Assembly: GCA_943704415.1 (NCBI GenBank)
Contig: CALSCO010002503.1
Span: forward strand, 1 to 12,401
DNA: 12,401 bases
Direction of reading: 5' to 3'
From: Parvularia atlantis
Taxonomy: Eukaryota; Opisthokonta; Rotosphaerida
Both the position numbers and the translations under genes were made by a program. The notes beneath the pieces are model-generated. The model was not told where the DNA came from. It worked only from the letters and a program-made list of their open reading frames with translations, and ran no database searches. This document shows positions 1-7,740 of this stretch, one piece after another; the stretch's first letter is position 1, and each line of letters starts with the position of its first letter.

Positions 1-15
1 CCCTCCTCCCCCCCA

Positions 16-1204
16 ATGAGCGCCCCGTCGCCCGCGGCCCCAGCCGAGTCGCCGCCCACCACGCCCGCGACCGAGGCCGGGCCGGCCAACCCGCCGCCGT
101 CGCCCGTGGGCGCGCCGGCCTCGCCCAAGAAGAAGCTGCCCCGGTCCAAGCTGAGCACCGTCGAGAACGCGTCCGAGCTGGACGGCGCCAGCGGCAGCGG
201 CGGCAGCAGCAGCACCGGCGCAGACGGGTTAGACCTGCCCGTGCTCAAGAAAAAGAAGAAGAAGGCACCCAAGGACGACGCGGCGCACGCGGCGCCCGCG
301 GGATCGGCCGCATCAGCCGCGCCGCGCAAGAAGCCCGCCGGCACCAAGGCCAAGACGACGGGCGCGCCCGGCAAGGTCGTCAAGAAGAAAAAGGCCGCGG
401 GCACGGCCGCCACGCCTGCCGCGGCCCTCGCCGACGGCGCCAGCAGCGGATCCGACGCGTCCACGCCCTCGACCATGTCGCCGGCATCGGACGACGTGCA
501 GGTGCCGCGCACGCACCTCCCGTGTCGCCTTGCTTACGCTCACGCCCTCGCGCGCGCGCGCCGCATCGCACCGCAGTCGCCGCCACAGGCCGGCGAGACG
601 ACGCTGGACGAGGCCGGGATAGACGCTGCGGCGCGCGCCAAGCACGCGGCAGACGACGCCGACGCGGGCGAAGAGGACGGCGAGGGCGACGGTGAGGGCG
701 AGGGCGAGGGCGAGGGCGACGCAGACGGCGACGACGCGGACGGCGACGACGGCGACGCCAGCACGTCCTCGTCGGCTGAGGGGATAGCCGTCGTGGCCAC
801 GAACGGCGACCACCACGCACACCAGCCCGCGCCGTCGGACCCCGCGCAGGCCGCGCACAAGCACGGGCGATACACCGAGACGCACGTCGACACGCAGGAG
901 AAGATCATGGGCCACTTCTACGACGATACGGGCACGCCTGCGACCGCCGCAGCCGTCGCAGTGCAGGCAACCACCACCGCGTCTGCGCCCGCAGCAGCCG
1001 CACCCGCATTGGCACCAGCATCCGCAGCCGCACCAGCACAGGCCCCTGCAGCAGGACCTGCAGCGGTACCGGCAGCAGCCGTCAACGGCGTCGGCGCTCA
1101 CCTACCCGCAGCCGCGCCGGCGCCGGCGCCGGCGCCCGCAAAGACGACGAGCGAGCCTGCGGAGGAGGAGGAAGAGGACGACGCGGATGAGGACGACGAC
1201 CAGG

Positions 1205-1237
<33 letters not shown>

Positions 1238-2699
1238 GCAGCCCCAGCAGCAGCGACAGCCTCGGCAAGGGCAAGCTGGTCGACGGGGCCAACAGTGGGT
1301 CAGTCGACGCGAGCGCCGACAGGCTGAGCGGAACGGCGTCCGGGCCAGCCGACGCGGGCAAGCGGCGGCCAGCCGACGAGAGCGACGCGGGCGACTCTGA
1401 CGAGAGCAGCAACCCCGAGGCCGCCGCCGGCCACCAGCCGATCACGCAGCAGCCGGTGGCCAAACCGGCGCCGAAGCGAGGTGCGCTGTCGCCCGGTGCA
1501 TGCGTGTGGCCATCGACGCTCGTGCAGACGACGAGCCGCTCAAGCCCAAGATCCCCTTCTTCAGCTCGATCGGCAAGCGCAGTGCGTTTGCGCCGCACAT
1601 CGCACGCTGCCGCGTCTGACCCACTCGCGCGCGCCGCAGCGTCCTGGACGGGCTCGCTCAGCAAGGGCATGAAGCGCTGGGGCATGTTTGACTCGTCGCC
1701 CAACGGCACAAGTCCCAACCCGTCGCCGCCGCCGAGCGAGTCGCCCTCGAACGACAGCGGGTCCTTCGCGGGCGACGTCCCCGTGACCGAGAGCAACAGC
1801 GACGGTGCGGTGCGCCCCCATCCCTTGCACGGCGACTGACGGCGCGCGCTGCAGCGGTCATCGGCAAGATGTACGCCGGCACGGCAAGTCTGTCCAAGCG
1901 CCTCGGGAAGGCCCTGCTGCGAGGCTTTGGCGGTGCGTCGCCCGGCGCGCGTGCACGGCCCGTCCTCACGTCACCTGCCGCGCACGCAGTGGGCGGGCGG
2001 AGCACGAGCTCGACGTCGATGGTGCCGCGCGCGCCGCGTGTCAGCGAAGATAAGGAGAGCGAGCACAGCACCGAGAGCCGCGACGATGACGGTGCGCCAC
2101 CGCCTTGTTTTTTTTGCACGCACGCAGCTCACGGGCACGCAGACACCTCGTCCAACACGGCCGACGGCGACGACACCGGGAGCGAAACGGCCAAGCTGCC
2201 GCCGCTGCCGAAGAAGCCCGCTGGCGCGTCCATCTTGAAAAAGCCGGGTGCGTGCACTGCCGCTCAAACGCCGCGGACGCCCATGTTGACCGGAGCGAGC
2301 CGCGCAGACGAGAACGGCGTGCTACGGCCGCGCAAGGTCGTCCTGCCCGTCGACGCCAACGCCTCGGCGTCGTCCGACCAGCTCCTGCTCGACCAGCCCG
2401 ACACGCCGTCCGAGCCCGCGCCGCCCGAGACGCCGGTGGAGACGCTCGTGACCGACCTGAACGTGCGCTTCAACGAGATCGTTACCGTGCGGAGAACGTG
2501 GGCGCGCAAGGACTACGACCGCAAGGTGCGCCGGCCGCGCTTTTTGCACGCGATCTGCCGACTGAGCGCGCGTGTGCAGGGCGAGGTCACGTGGAAGCTC
2601 ACGCCCGAGAAGGCCATGGAGATCCGCAACGAGCTTAACACGTTCAAGCGCGAGATGGTCATTCACGAGGAGAGCAAGCACAACACGCACTTCTACTGA
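16..2699 (+). CDS. Large low-complexity protein with a conserved, fungal-type C-terminal module; possible PP1-docking scaffold
   Basis: I do not recognise a named family. My model has introns 502-576 (optional, in frame), 1481-1527, 1582-1639, 1805-1854, 1933-1989, 2092-2127, 2248-2307 and 2526-2579. It closes in frame at about 748 residues. The first two thirds are disordered: lysine runs, Ala/Pro-rich stretches, and acidic Glu-Gly and Asp-Gly repeats. Splicing restores ordered-looking segments: one containing PLKPKIPFFSSIGKR followed by a Trp-rich GMKRWGMFDSS, one containing SLSKRLGKALLRGFG, and a C-terminus with SILKKP, RPRKVVL, DLNVRFNEIVTV, a TW..KDYDRK motif, LTPEKAMEIRNELN and a final HEESKHNTHFY. 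From memory, similar C-termini (VRF, DYDR, LTP, ELN-FK-E, THFF) occur in fungal proteins of the Bni4-like kind that target PP1 phosphatase; I could not check this. VRF fits the hydrophobic core of an RVxF docking motif. The ATG at 16 is only 15 nt from the window edge, and the frame is open upstream, so the true start may be further 5'. Confidence 0.72.
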
Positions 2700-2821
2700 C
2701 GCACCCACGTCATTGGCTACCATACGTTTTCTCGGATCACCGCGCCTGTTTTTTCCCCTTCCCGATTTCCCCCGCGTGGGCCTGCCCGCTCGTCCGCCCC
2801 TCCCCACTAACTGTACAGGCC

Positions 2822-2908
2822 ATGCCGTTTGTTGTTTGCCAGTGCGCAGAACTTTGGGACTTTCGGGCGCGAGGGCACACGCACAAAGTGTCGCGACAGG
2901 GGAAATAA
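2822..2908 (+). other. Short 28-codon ORF just after a canonical 3' splice site (doubtful)
   Basis: An ATG three bases downstream of a CTAAC-TGTACAG acceptor opens a 28-codon frame ending in TAA. The peptide starts MPFVVCQCAELWDF and resembles nothing I know. Its composition is less Ala/Arg-biased than the usual spurious frames in this window. It could be a chance frame in a 3' UTR containing an intron, or a micropeptide. I give it low confidence. Confidence 0.15.
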
Positions 2909-2940
2909 CGATGTTTGTGACGACGAAAAAACGGACGGGA

Positions 2941-2951
2941 GGGGGGGGGGG
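2941..2951. repeat. Homopolymer (G)11 tract
   Basis: Eleven consecutive G on the plus strand (C on minus), four bases beyond the proposed kinase stop codon. It is the longest single-base run in the window and lies in the convergent 3' region. It could form a G-rich structure, slip in replication, or be a sequencing weak point. Confidence 0.9.
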
Positions 2952-2955
2952 ACGA

Positions 2956-5078
2956 TCAGCATGCATCGCCAGGATGCGCTGAACGCGTCGCCGATGCCGC
3001 AGCCGCCGGCTCCTGTGCGGCCGCGCGCTGTGTCAGCCAAAGCTGGCACGCTGGCACGCGCGCGCACACGCCACCTGCCGCTCGGCCACACCGGCCTCGG
3101 CATTAGGCGGTGCGGGTGGCCCTGTTGCGGCGGCCCTGTGCACGCCGCTCAGCACACGGAATCAGCGCCGCGCGGCCAAGCAGCGCACCCAGCGACGTCA
3201 GCACGCATCGCTGCCTGGTCGTTCACGGGCGCCGCCGCCTCCAGGCTGAAGCCCTCGGCGGGACACAAAGCCTGGTGGCGCCGTCAGCACGCGGCCGCGC
3301 ACTCGCAAGCGTCAAGCGCACGCACGTTGGCCAGCCACGGGTGCTGCAGCGCCTGCTGCGGCGTCAACCGTGCCGACGGCTCCCAGCGCAGGCAGCTGCG
3401 TAAAGACGTGTGGGTGAGTTCGTTGACACGCGCACAAGGCCGCGCAGGTGCACGCGCACCCCATCAGAAGGTCGAGCAGCTCCGGGTCGTTCCTGCTCAG
3501 CACGGCCGCGAGCGACCGACTCCCCGGCACACGCAGGTTGCCCTTCGAGTCGTAGTTAGGCTTCGGCTGGCCGGTCTCGTCTGCTGCGTGTGAGCACTTC
3601 CGTGCGAGTGCGTACCGACGCGCGCGCACCGAAAAACTGCTTCGAGCGCGAGGCCGCCTGGTGCAGCGTGCGCGGCGGCGGGCCGAGGAGCTGGATGATG
3701 TTGCCCATCAGGTCGACTTCGTTGTTGGCGGCAAACAGCGGGTACCCTGCGGGCGGTGTGCGCGCGGTGAGCATGTCGCTGAAAAGGGCGCGCGCCACCG
3801 CACCCGTGATCAGCTCCGCGACGATGCACGCAAAGCTCCAGATGTCGATCGACATCGAGTACGATAGCCCCAGCACGACCTCGGGCGAGCGGTAGAACCT
3901 GCTCTGGATGTAGGTGTGCACTGCAAGCGGCTCGCTTAGTCCGGCGTGCTCGCGGAATGTGCTGCACCGCACGCACCCGTCTCGGTCGCAAAGCAGCTGC
4001 TGCCAAAGTCGATCACCTTAACGACTGAGCGCTTCGGATGCTTCAGCAGGATGTTTTCGGGCTGCGTTTGCTGCTCGTCAGCCACGCGCACAAGACGCAC
4101 GCGTGTGAGTCGCGTGCCTTGAGGTCGCAGTGGATGATCGCCTCGCGATGCAGCAGGTCCAGGCACTGCAGCAGCTGCACGCTCACGCTGCAGGCACACA
4201 CAAGTCAGCGATGCCGACGCCGCGTGCCGGCCGCGCAGCACGCACTGCTTCACGACGTCGACCGAGAAGCCCTTGAAGTTGTTCTTCTTGATCGACTCGT
4301 ACAGGTTTTGCCCAAGCAGCTCAAAGACGATGCAGAGGTGGCTGCGGAAGACGAAATGGCCGAGCATGTGCACGATGTTGGACTTGTCGTTTTGATCCTG
4401 CTGCGCACGCGCGCCGTTGCGCTCATGAGTCTCCGCGGGCGCGGGTGCACACGCGCGCACCTTCTTGCGGATGTGCTCGAGCAGGCGCACCTCGGTCAGC
4501 GCCTGCTGGAAGAAGCGCCTCTTGTTGCGGATGATTTTGATGGCCACGGGCTCGTTCGTCTTGTAGTCGTGCGCGCGCGCGACCTGGCCGAACGAGCCTT
4601 TGCCGAGCTTCTCGATCAGCCTGTAGCGGTAGGCCAGGTGGTCGTACCGCACGAGCTTGAGGTCGCCCTGGATGTCGTCGTACCCTGTCGCGTGCGTGAG
4701 CGCGCGCGCTGCGCGGGGCGGCCGGGCTGCGCACCGTGGTTGTTGGGCGCCCACGGGATGCCCTTGATCTTGGCCGCGCCGTAGCCGAAGAAGTAGATCT
4801 CGGGGTAGTCGAGCACCTCGCTGCTCTCGAACGGTGTCAGTTTGTCGGACAACTCTCGGAGCATGACTGCCGGCACCGTGTGAGCGACCGCCGTGGCGCG
4901 CAAGCGAGCGGCGCGGCGCACTCTTCGGCGTGACGTAGGGCAGCTTGCCCGCCACGTTGACGACCGTGCGCGGGTTGCCGAGGTGGTCCGTGATGATGCT
5001 CGTGGCGTGGTGCCCGTTGACGTCTTGTGCCCCTGGCCCCGCTGCCGCCGTTGTTATCGTCGCCGCGGTCGTTGCTGC

Positions 5079-5109
<31 letters not shown>

Positions 5110-5186
5110 GTCGTTGTCGTCGTCGTCGTCGTCACGGGCGCTGCTGCTGCGGGCGCCGACGACGCCGACGACGCTGCGCCGTCCAT
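2956..5186 (-). CDS. DYRK-family dual-specificity protein kinase (Pom1/DYRK2-like)
   Basis: DYRKs autophosphorylate an activation-loop tyrosine, then act as Ser/Thr kinases in polarity, growth and the cell cycle. Introns 3013-3074, 3136-3188, 3272-3325, 3396-3459, 3581-3629, 3747-3803, 3921-3976, 4062-4117 (GC-AG), 4188-4245, 4398-4460, 4685-4734 and 4867-4921 give about 517 residues. The DYRK-homology box NNHGYDDIQGD lies near 130-140, just before the kinase domain (about 153-447). Key residues: GKGSFGQV at 160-167, VAIK Lys182, HCDLKPEN with Asp279, DFG at 299-301, and VHTYIQSRFYRSPEVVLG with Tyr313. Subdomain XI gives CLRWEPSARLTPQQALQHPW. The first activation-loop Tyr of YxY is His. The N-terminus has an 18-residue Thr run. 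The ATG at 5186 is the first in the confirmed frame, but earlier exons with ATGs at 5551 or 5711 are possible. If intron 3272-3325 is retained, the protein ends at 3284 instead. Catalytic identity is near certain; both ends are tentative. Confidence 0.92.
4062..4117 (-). other. GC-AG intron in the DYRK catalytic loop
   Basis: The invariant HCDLKPEN motif is split. The exon ends CTCAAG and the intron begins GCACGC, so the donor is GC instead of GT. It ends GCAAACGCAG after a GGCTGAC branch-like site. Without removing exactly these 56 nt the catalytic loop is broken, so the GC donor is well supported. Confidence 0.88.
5079..5134. repeat. GTC trinucleotide repeat coding poly-threonine
   Basis: A nearly pure (GTC)n tract interrupted by two GTT units. 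Read on the minus strand in the kinase frame it gives an 18-residue threonine run; in the next frame it would give poly-Asp/Asn. The Thr frame runs open into the DYRK box, which fixes the reading. Confidence 0.85.
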
Positions 5187-5711
5187 CCGCGCAACGGCAA
5201 ACTGGAAGGCGGCCGCAACGACGGCGACAAACGGCGTCGAACCTGCGACGCTGCTGCTGCTCCCGCTGCTGCTGCTCCCGCTGCTGCTGCTCCCGCTGCT
5301 GCTGCTGGCGACCGGCGTGGCGGCGCGGGGATGGGCGGTGGGCGCAAGGGGCGCGTGCGACACGGCAGCACGCGACGTATCGAAAGTCGACGTTCTCGGG
5401 AACGCACTCAGCGGAGCACCAGCTGCGGGACACGACGCCCGGGACGCGGACGCTGCAGCTGGTGATCGTCCGACAGCGCCTCTGCACCGCCTCTGCGCGG
5501 AAGCAGCCGGGATGAACGGGCGTGCTCACCGCCGTCGGGTGCGGTGCGCATACGGGTGTGCTGCGTGCGCGGACGGCTGAGTGCGCCTCGTCGTGCGCGC
5601 AGCGAGCGTTCGACGTGCGGCTGCGTCAGTCGGTGCGCGCATCGCAGCGGGCATGCGCAGCGCACCACGCTGGGCACGCATGAGGAGCACTGCTGGGCCG
5701 CTCGTCTTCAT
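5187..5711 (-). other. Possible upstream exons or 5' leader of the kinase gene
   Basis: The kinase frame stays open upstream of the 5186 ATG to about 5525 but has no ATG. A chain that keeps phase exists. ATG at 5551 runs to a GTGAGC donor (intron about 37 nt, ending CTTCCGCGCAG). A second exon follows, then a GTGCGT donor and a longer intron (about 104 nt) ending GGTCGCCAG, entering the SSSSG repeat in the kinase frame. Another ATG at 5711 precedes a good GTGCGC...CTGACGCAG intron, but its phase does not fit as neatly. The peptide has no recognisable domain. This is a hypothesis, not an established exon set. Confidence 0.3.
5250..5307. repeat. 15-bp minisatellite of CTG-rich units upstream of the kinase
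   Basis: About four copies of a 15-bp unit, four GCTs (GCT GCT GCT GCT) and a CCC-type spacer. On the minus strand it would encode repeated SSSSG in the kinase frame or QQQRE in the next. If translation starts at 5186 this lies in the 5' leader. If an upstream exon is used, it becomes a Ser-rich N-terminal extension. Confidence 0.8.
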
Positions 5712-6293
5712 GGCGCCGTTAGCCGCATGCCCGGCTGCGCGCACACCTCGAACGAGCCGCGCACCACCGTCGCGCTCGCGGGCTGCAACTACACGGCGCA
5801 CGCACACGTAGGTGGCTCAGCAGCAGCCGCCTGCACGGGACCGACGGGCGAGGCGCGCGGACCAGGACGGTGCCTGACGTGACCGCGCCCTGTCGTGCTG
5901 TCTGTGTGTGCGCGCATCGCTGTGGTGCCTGTGGGGCACGTGGTGTGTGGCGCAGTGCGGGCGCACGCGGCCGTGCGTGCGATCGGGGAGAATGAGAGCA
6001 CTTTGTCCCTTCCCCTCGGCGCGACACGGTGCGCGCGCGGCTGCCCACGCTCCGCGCACCCGCGCGCGCACCGCACGCACACCGCGACCACGCCATCATC
6101 GCCGCCCTGCTCGCCATCGTTGTCCTCACGGTGCGTGCCCGAGCGCTGCCCGGTGCTCTCGCGCGGCTCGTGCGGCCCGGCGCTGCCCGGTGCTCTCGCG
6201 CGGCTCGTGCGGCCCGGCGCGTGGGCTTCACCATTTCACTTTATCTGCCGTGCACGCGCTCGCTCCCCACCGCATGCACTGTGGCTGACGCCC
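5712..6293. promoter_or_regulatory. Divergent promoter region between the kinase and CDC26 genes
   Basis: About 580 bp between the most upstream candidate kinase start and the CDC26 start codon. I find no convincing coding region; open frames on both strands are Arg/Ala/His-rich shadows of GC bias. It holds a 37-bp tandem duplication (6143-6220). It also has a relatively AT-rich patch, TTTCACTTTATCTGCC, near 6233-6248, with a GATAA core on the minus strand. Its position makes it the shared upstream region for two divergent genes, but no individual promoter element is certain. Confidence 0.45.
6143..6220. repeat. 37-bp perfect tandem duplication
   Basis: Unit 6143-6179 (starting GCGCTGCCCGGTGCTCTCGC) is repeated without mismatch at 6180-6216, with a few bases of a third copy. 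It lies 74 to 150 bp upstream of the CDC26 start codon, in non-coding sequence. Confidence 0.92.
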
Positions 6294-6548
6294 ATGCTGC
6301 GAACGGAGCCGTCGCGCGTTGACCTCGGGCCCGACGATGTCAAGGCGCGGCACCCGGGGCGCGATGCGTCCTGCTGACGGGTGGGGCGCGGCCGCGTGCA
6401 GGAGCTGGACGAGGCGCGGGCGAGGCAGAGGGCGCGGTCGGTCGATGCCGCCGCCGCGCCGCGCGCGCAACCGACCGCCGGGGAGCGCATCGGGATGCTG
6501 CCGCCGCAGACGAACGCGGCACCGCAGCCGCATCGGGGCGGCGCGTGA
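6294..6548 (+). CDS. CDC26: Anaphase-promoting complex subunit CDC26 (APC12 / Hcn1)
   Basis: CDC26 is a tiny APC/C subunit whose N-terminus threads into the TPR superhelix of APC6/Cut9 and stabilises it. Two exons, 6294-6344 and 6402-6548, encode 65 residues. The protein starts MLRTEPSRVDLGPDDVKELD, matching the family signature (Met-Leu-Arg, then PT/PS-R, an acidic DD/ED pair and E-x-E/D). A basic, acidic helical linker follows, then GERIGM, matching the RIG motif near the C-terminus of human CDC26 and S. pombe Hcn1. The intron 6345-6401 uses a GC donor (AAG|GCGCGG) with CTGCTGACGG as branch region and a GTGCAG acceptor. Unspliced reading stops after about ten more codons. The start is fixed because the family begins at this Met. 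The stop lies 48 bp from the convergent F-box gene's stop. The family match is from memory but covers both conserved ends. Confidence 0.8.
6345..6401 (+). other. CDC26: GC-AG intron of CDC26
   Basis: A 57-nt intron with donor AAG|GC and acceptor TGCAG|GAG, phase 0. It joins PDDVK to ELDEARARQ, continuing the expected CDC26 helix. A GT alternative at the preceding codon (GAT|GTC) also keeps frame but has a much poorer exon context and would drop Val-Lys. Confidence 0.7.
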
Positions 6549-6596
6549 CGTCCCCGCTATCTGTGTGCCCTATTCAGTTTACAGTCAATCGCCCGA

Positions 6597-7716
6597 TCAG
6601 GCGGACGACGCCACAACGACGCCGCGCAGCTCGAGCGCGCGCGTGTAGCCCAGCTTGGCCAGGTCGCCGCGCGTCTCTTCCGGGTCGCTCAGCGTTTGCC
6701 GCCGGTAGAACTCGACCAGGCCCTCAAGCAGCAGCGCGCCGGAGCGGTTCGAGCGGAAGTTGCGTGTGAGGTCGCGCAGCGTCGCCGGCAACGGGTCGCT
6801 CCCGTTGAGCGTGCGGATGAGCAGGCGCAGCTCGGCGTGGCTCAGCGCCCCATCCCGGTCGACGTCGAACCGCGCAAAGACCTCGCCTAGCGCCTCGCGC
6901 AGCTGCTCCGACGGCTGCCCGTCCTCGTCCAGCAGCGGCGCGTCCTCCTCGCCACCGTTGATGCGCTCAAGCTCGCGGTCGAGCTGCGCCTGGAGGTCTG
7001 GCGTCGTGTCATGCCCGCGTGAGAACCCCGTCGCAGCGTGCGTGCGTGCCGCCGCGCACCGTGCAGCGGCTGGAAGCCCTCCTCGAGCGCCAGGCCCGTG
7101 TCGATCATGTGCTGGCACGTCGCGTGCGCGCCCAGCAACAGGCACACGTAGCCAAGCGAGTAGTAGGCGGCCGGGTGGAACGGGTTGACGTCGAGGATGT
7201 CGAGCAGCATGCTGCTGACGACGCCGCAGTCGTCACCCGTGGCCTCCTCGAGCCTGTTGCGTGTTGCGCGCGTCAACCAGCGACGCGCGCGTGCCTTGCG
7301 CCACCCGCGGCGGCGCCACGCACGTCTCCAGCACGGCCTGCACGCGCCCGTACATCTGCTCGATCCGCGCGCCGTCCACGCCGCGCAGCGTCAGCGTACG
7401 CATCTTGTAGTACTGCCGCCAGCTCGCGGGCGCCTCGCTGCCGCGATGCACCTCGGCGAAGACCACGCCGGCCTCGCGCAGGCGCCGCTGCAGGTCGAGC
7501 GTGACGCCAAAGACGTCCTGCACAAGCCTGCGCGCGATCGCGCATCGTGAGCGCCATCGTCCGCCCGCCCGCGCGCCGCATTGCGCACCCGTCCCACAGC
7601 ACCTCGTCGCGCGATAGTGCCAGCATCGCGCGGCTCGTCTGCCCGAGCCGCTCCAGGTCCTGCGCGTCCAGCAGGCGCAGCACGCGCTGCTTCACGCCCA
7701 GCGGCAGAGTCTCCAT
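6597..7716 (-). CDS. F-box protein with TPR-like segment and EF-hand
   Basis: Probably a substrate receptor of an SCF ubiquitin ligase, possibly calcium-responsive. Four exons with introns 6998-7059, 7254-7323 and 7528-7588 give 308 residues, closing in frame. Residues 1-43 form an F-box: METLPLGVKQRVLRLL, then DLERLGQTSR and EVLWDG. The middle (about 80-170) is helical and includes NPFHPAAYYSLGYVCLLLG, with the alternating small/aromatic pattern of a TPR helix pair. Residues 220-231 are a perfect 12-residue EF-hand loop (DVDRDGALSHAE, acidic residues at 1, 3, 5 and 12). A second, degenerate partner hand may lie near 255-270 (RNFRSNRSGALLLEGLVEF). It starts at the first ATG, 24 bp from the divergent BRPF start. 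I know of no standard family with exactly this order; the substrate is unknown. Confidence 0.85.
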
Positions 7717-7740
7717 CTCGAGATTCGAGAGTGTGACACG
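7717..7740. promoter_or_regulatory. 24-bp gap between divergent start codons
   Basis: The F-box ATG (minus, 7716) and the BRPF ATG (plus, 7741) are separated by only TCTCGAGATTCGAGAGTGTGACACG-type sequence. It contains the near palindrome CTCGAGATTCGAG. If both starts are right, the 5' UTRs and core promoters must overlap each other's first exons. Alternatively, one gene has a further upstream start or non-coding first exon. Confidence 0.5.

Larger units (their letters stand above)
2700..2955. other. Intergenic 3' region between two convergent genes
   Basis: This stretch separates the stop of the first gene (2697-2699) from the proposed stop of the kinase on the minus strand (2956-2958). It is clearly less GC-rich than the rest, with pyrimidine tracts near 2750-2770 and an A-rich patch near 2925-2933. 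It holds an 11-base G run (2941-2951) and a short open frame at 2822-2908. It also has a textbook 3' splice site, ACTAAC followed by TGTACAG, at about 2807-2818. Most likely it carries both 3' UTRs and polyadenylation signals. I see no convincing gene. Confidence 0.55.

Noticed and set aside
313-1101. Long minus-strand frames opposite the first gene
   Set aside because: They are Cys/Arg/Gly/Val-rich shadows of the Asp/Glu/Ala codon bias on the plus strand, with no domain.
3060-3110. A-box-like TGGCCGAGCGGC on the minus strand, as in tRNA-Leu/Ser D-arms
   Set aside because: No GGTTCGA-type B box or cloverleaf follows. The sequence is explained as the GVAERQ codons and a splice donor in the kinase tail.
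4945-5580. Plus-strand frame with a long Val/Leu run resembling a transmembrane segment
   Set aside because: The run is the complement of the poly-Thr GTC repeat in the kinase frame, which continues into the DYRK box. The hydrophobicity is an artefact.
5660-5880. Plus-strand frame containing TSNEPRTTVALAGCNYTAHA
   Set aside because: It has no recognisable family and no convincing splice partners. It is probably non-coding in the divergent region.
6029-6130. Plus-strand AIIAALLAIVVLT segment, a possible membrane anchor of a gene upstream of CDC26
   Set aside because: It has no in-frame ATG after the preceding stop, and there is almost no AG acceptor from 6142 to 6305 to join it onward. CDC26 starts cleanly at its own Met downstream.
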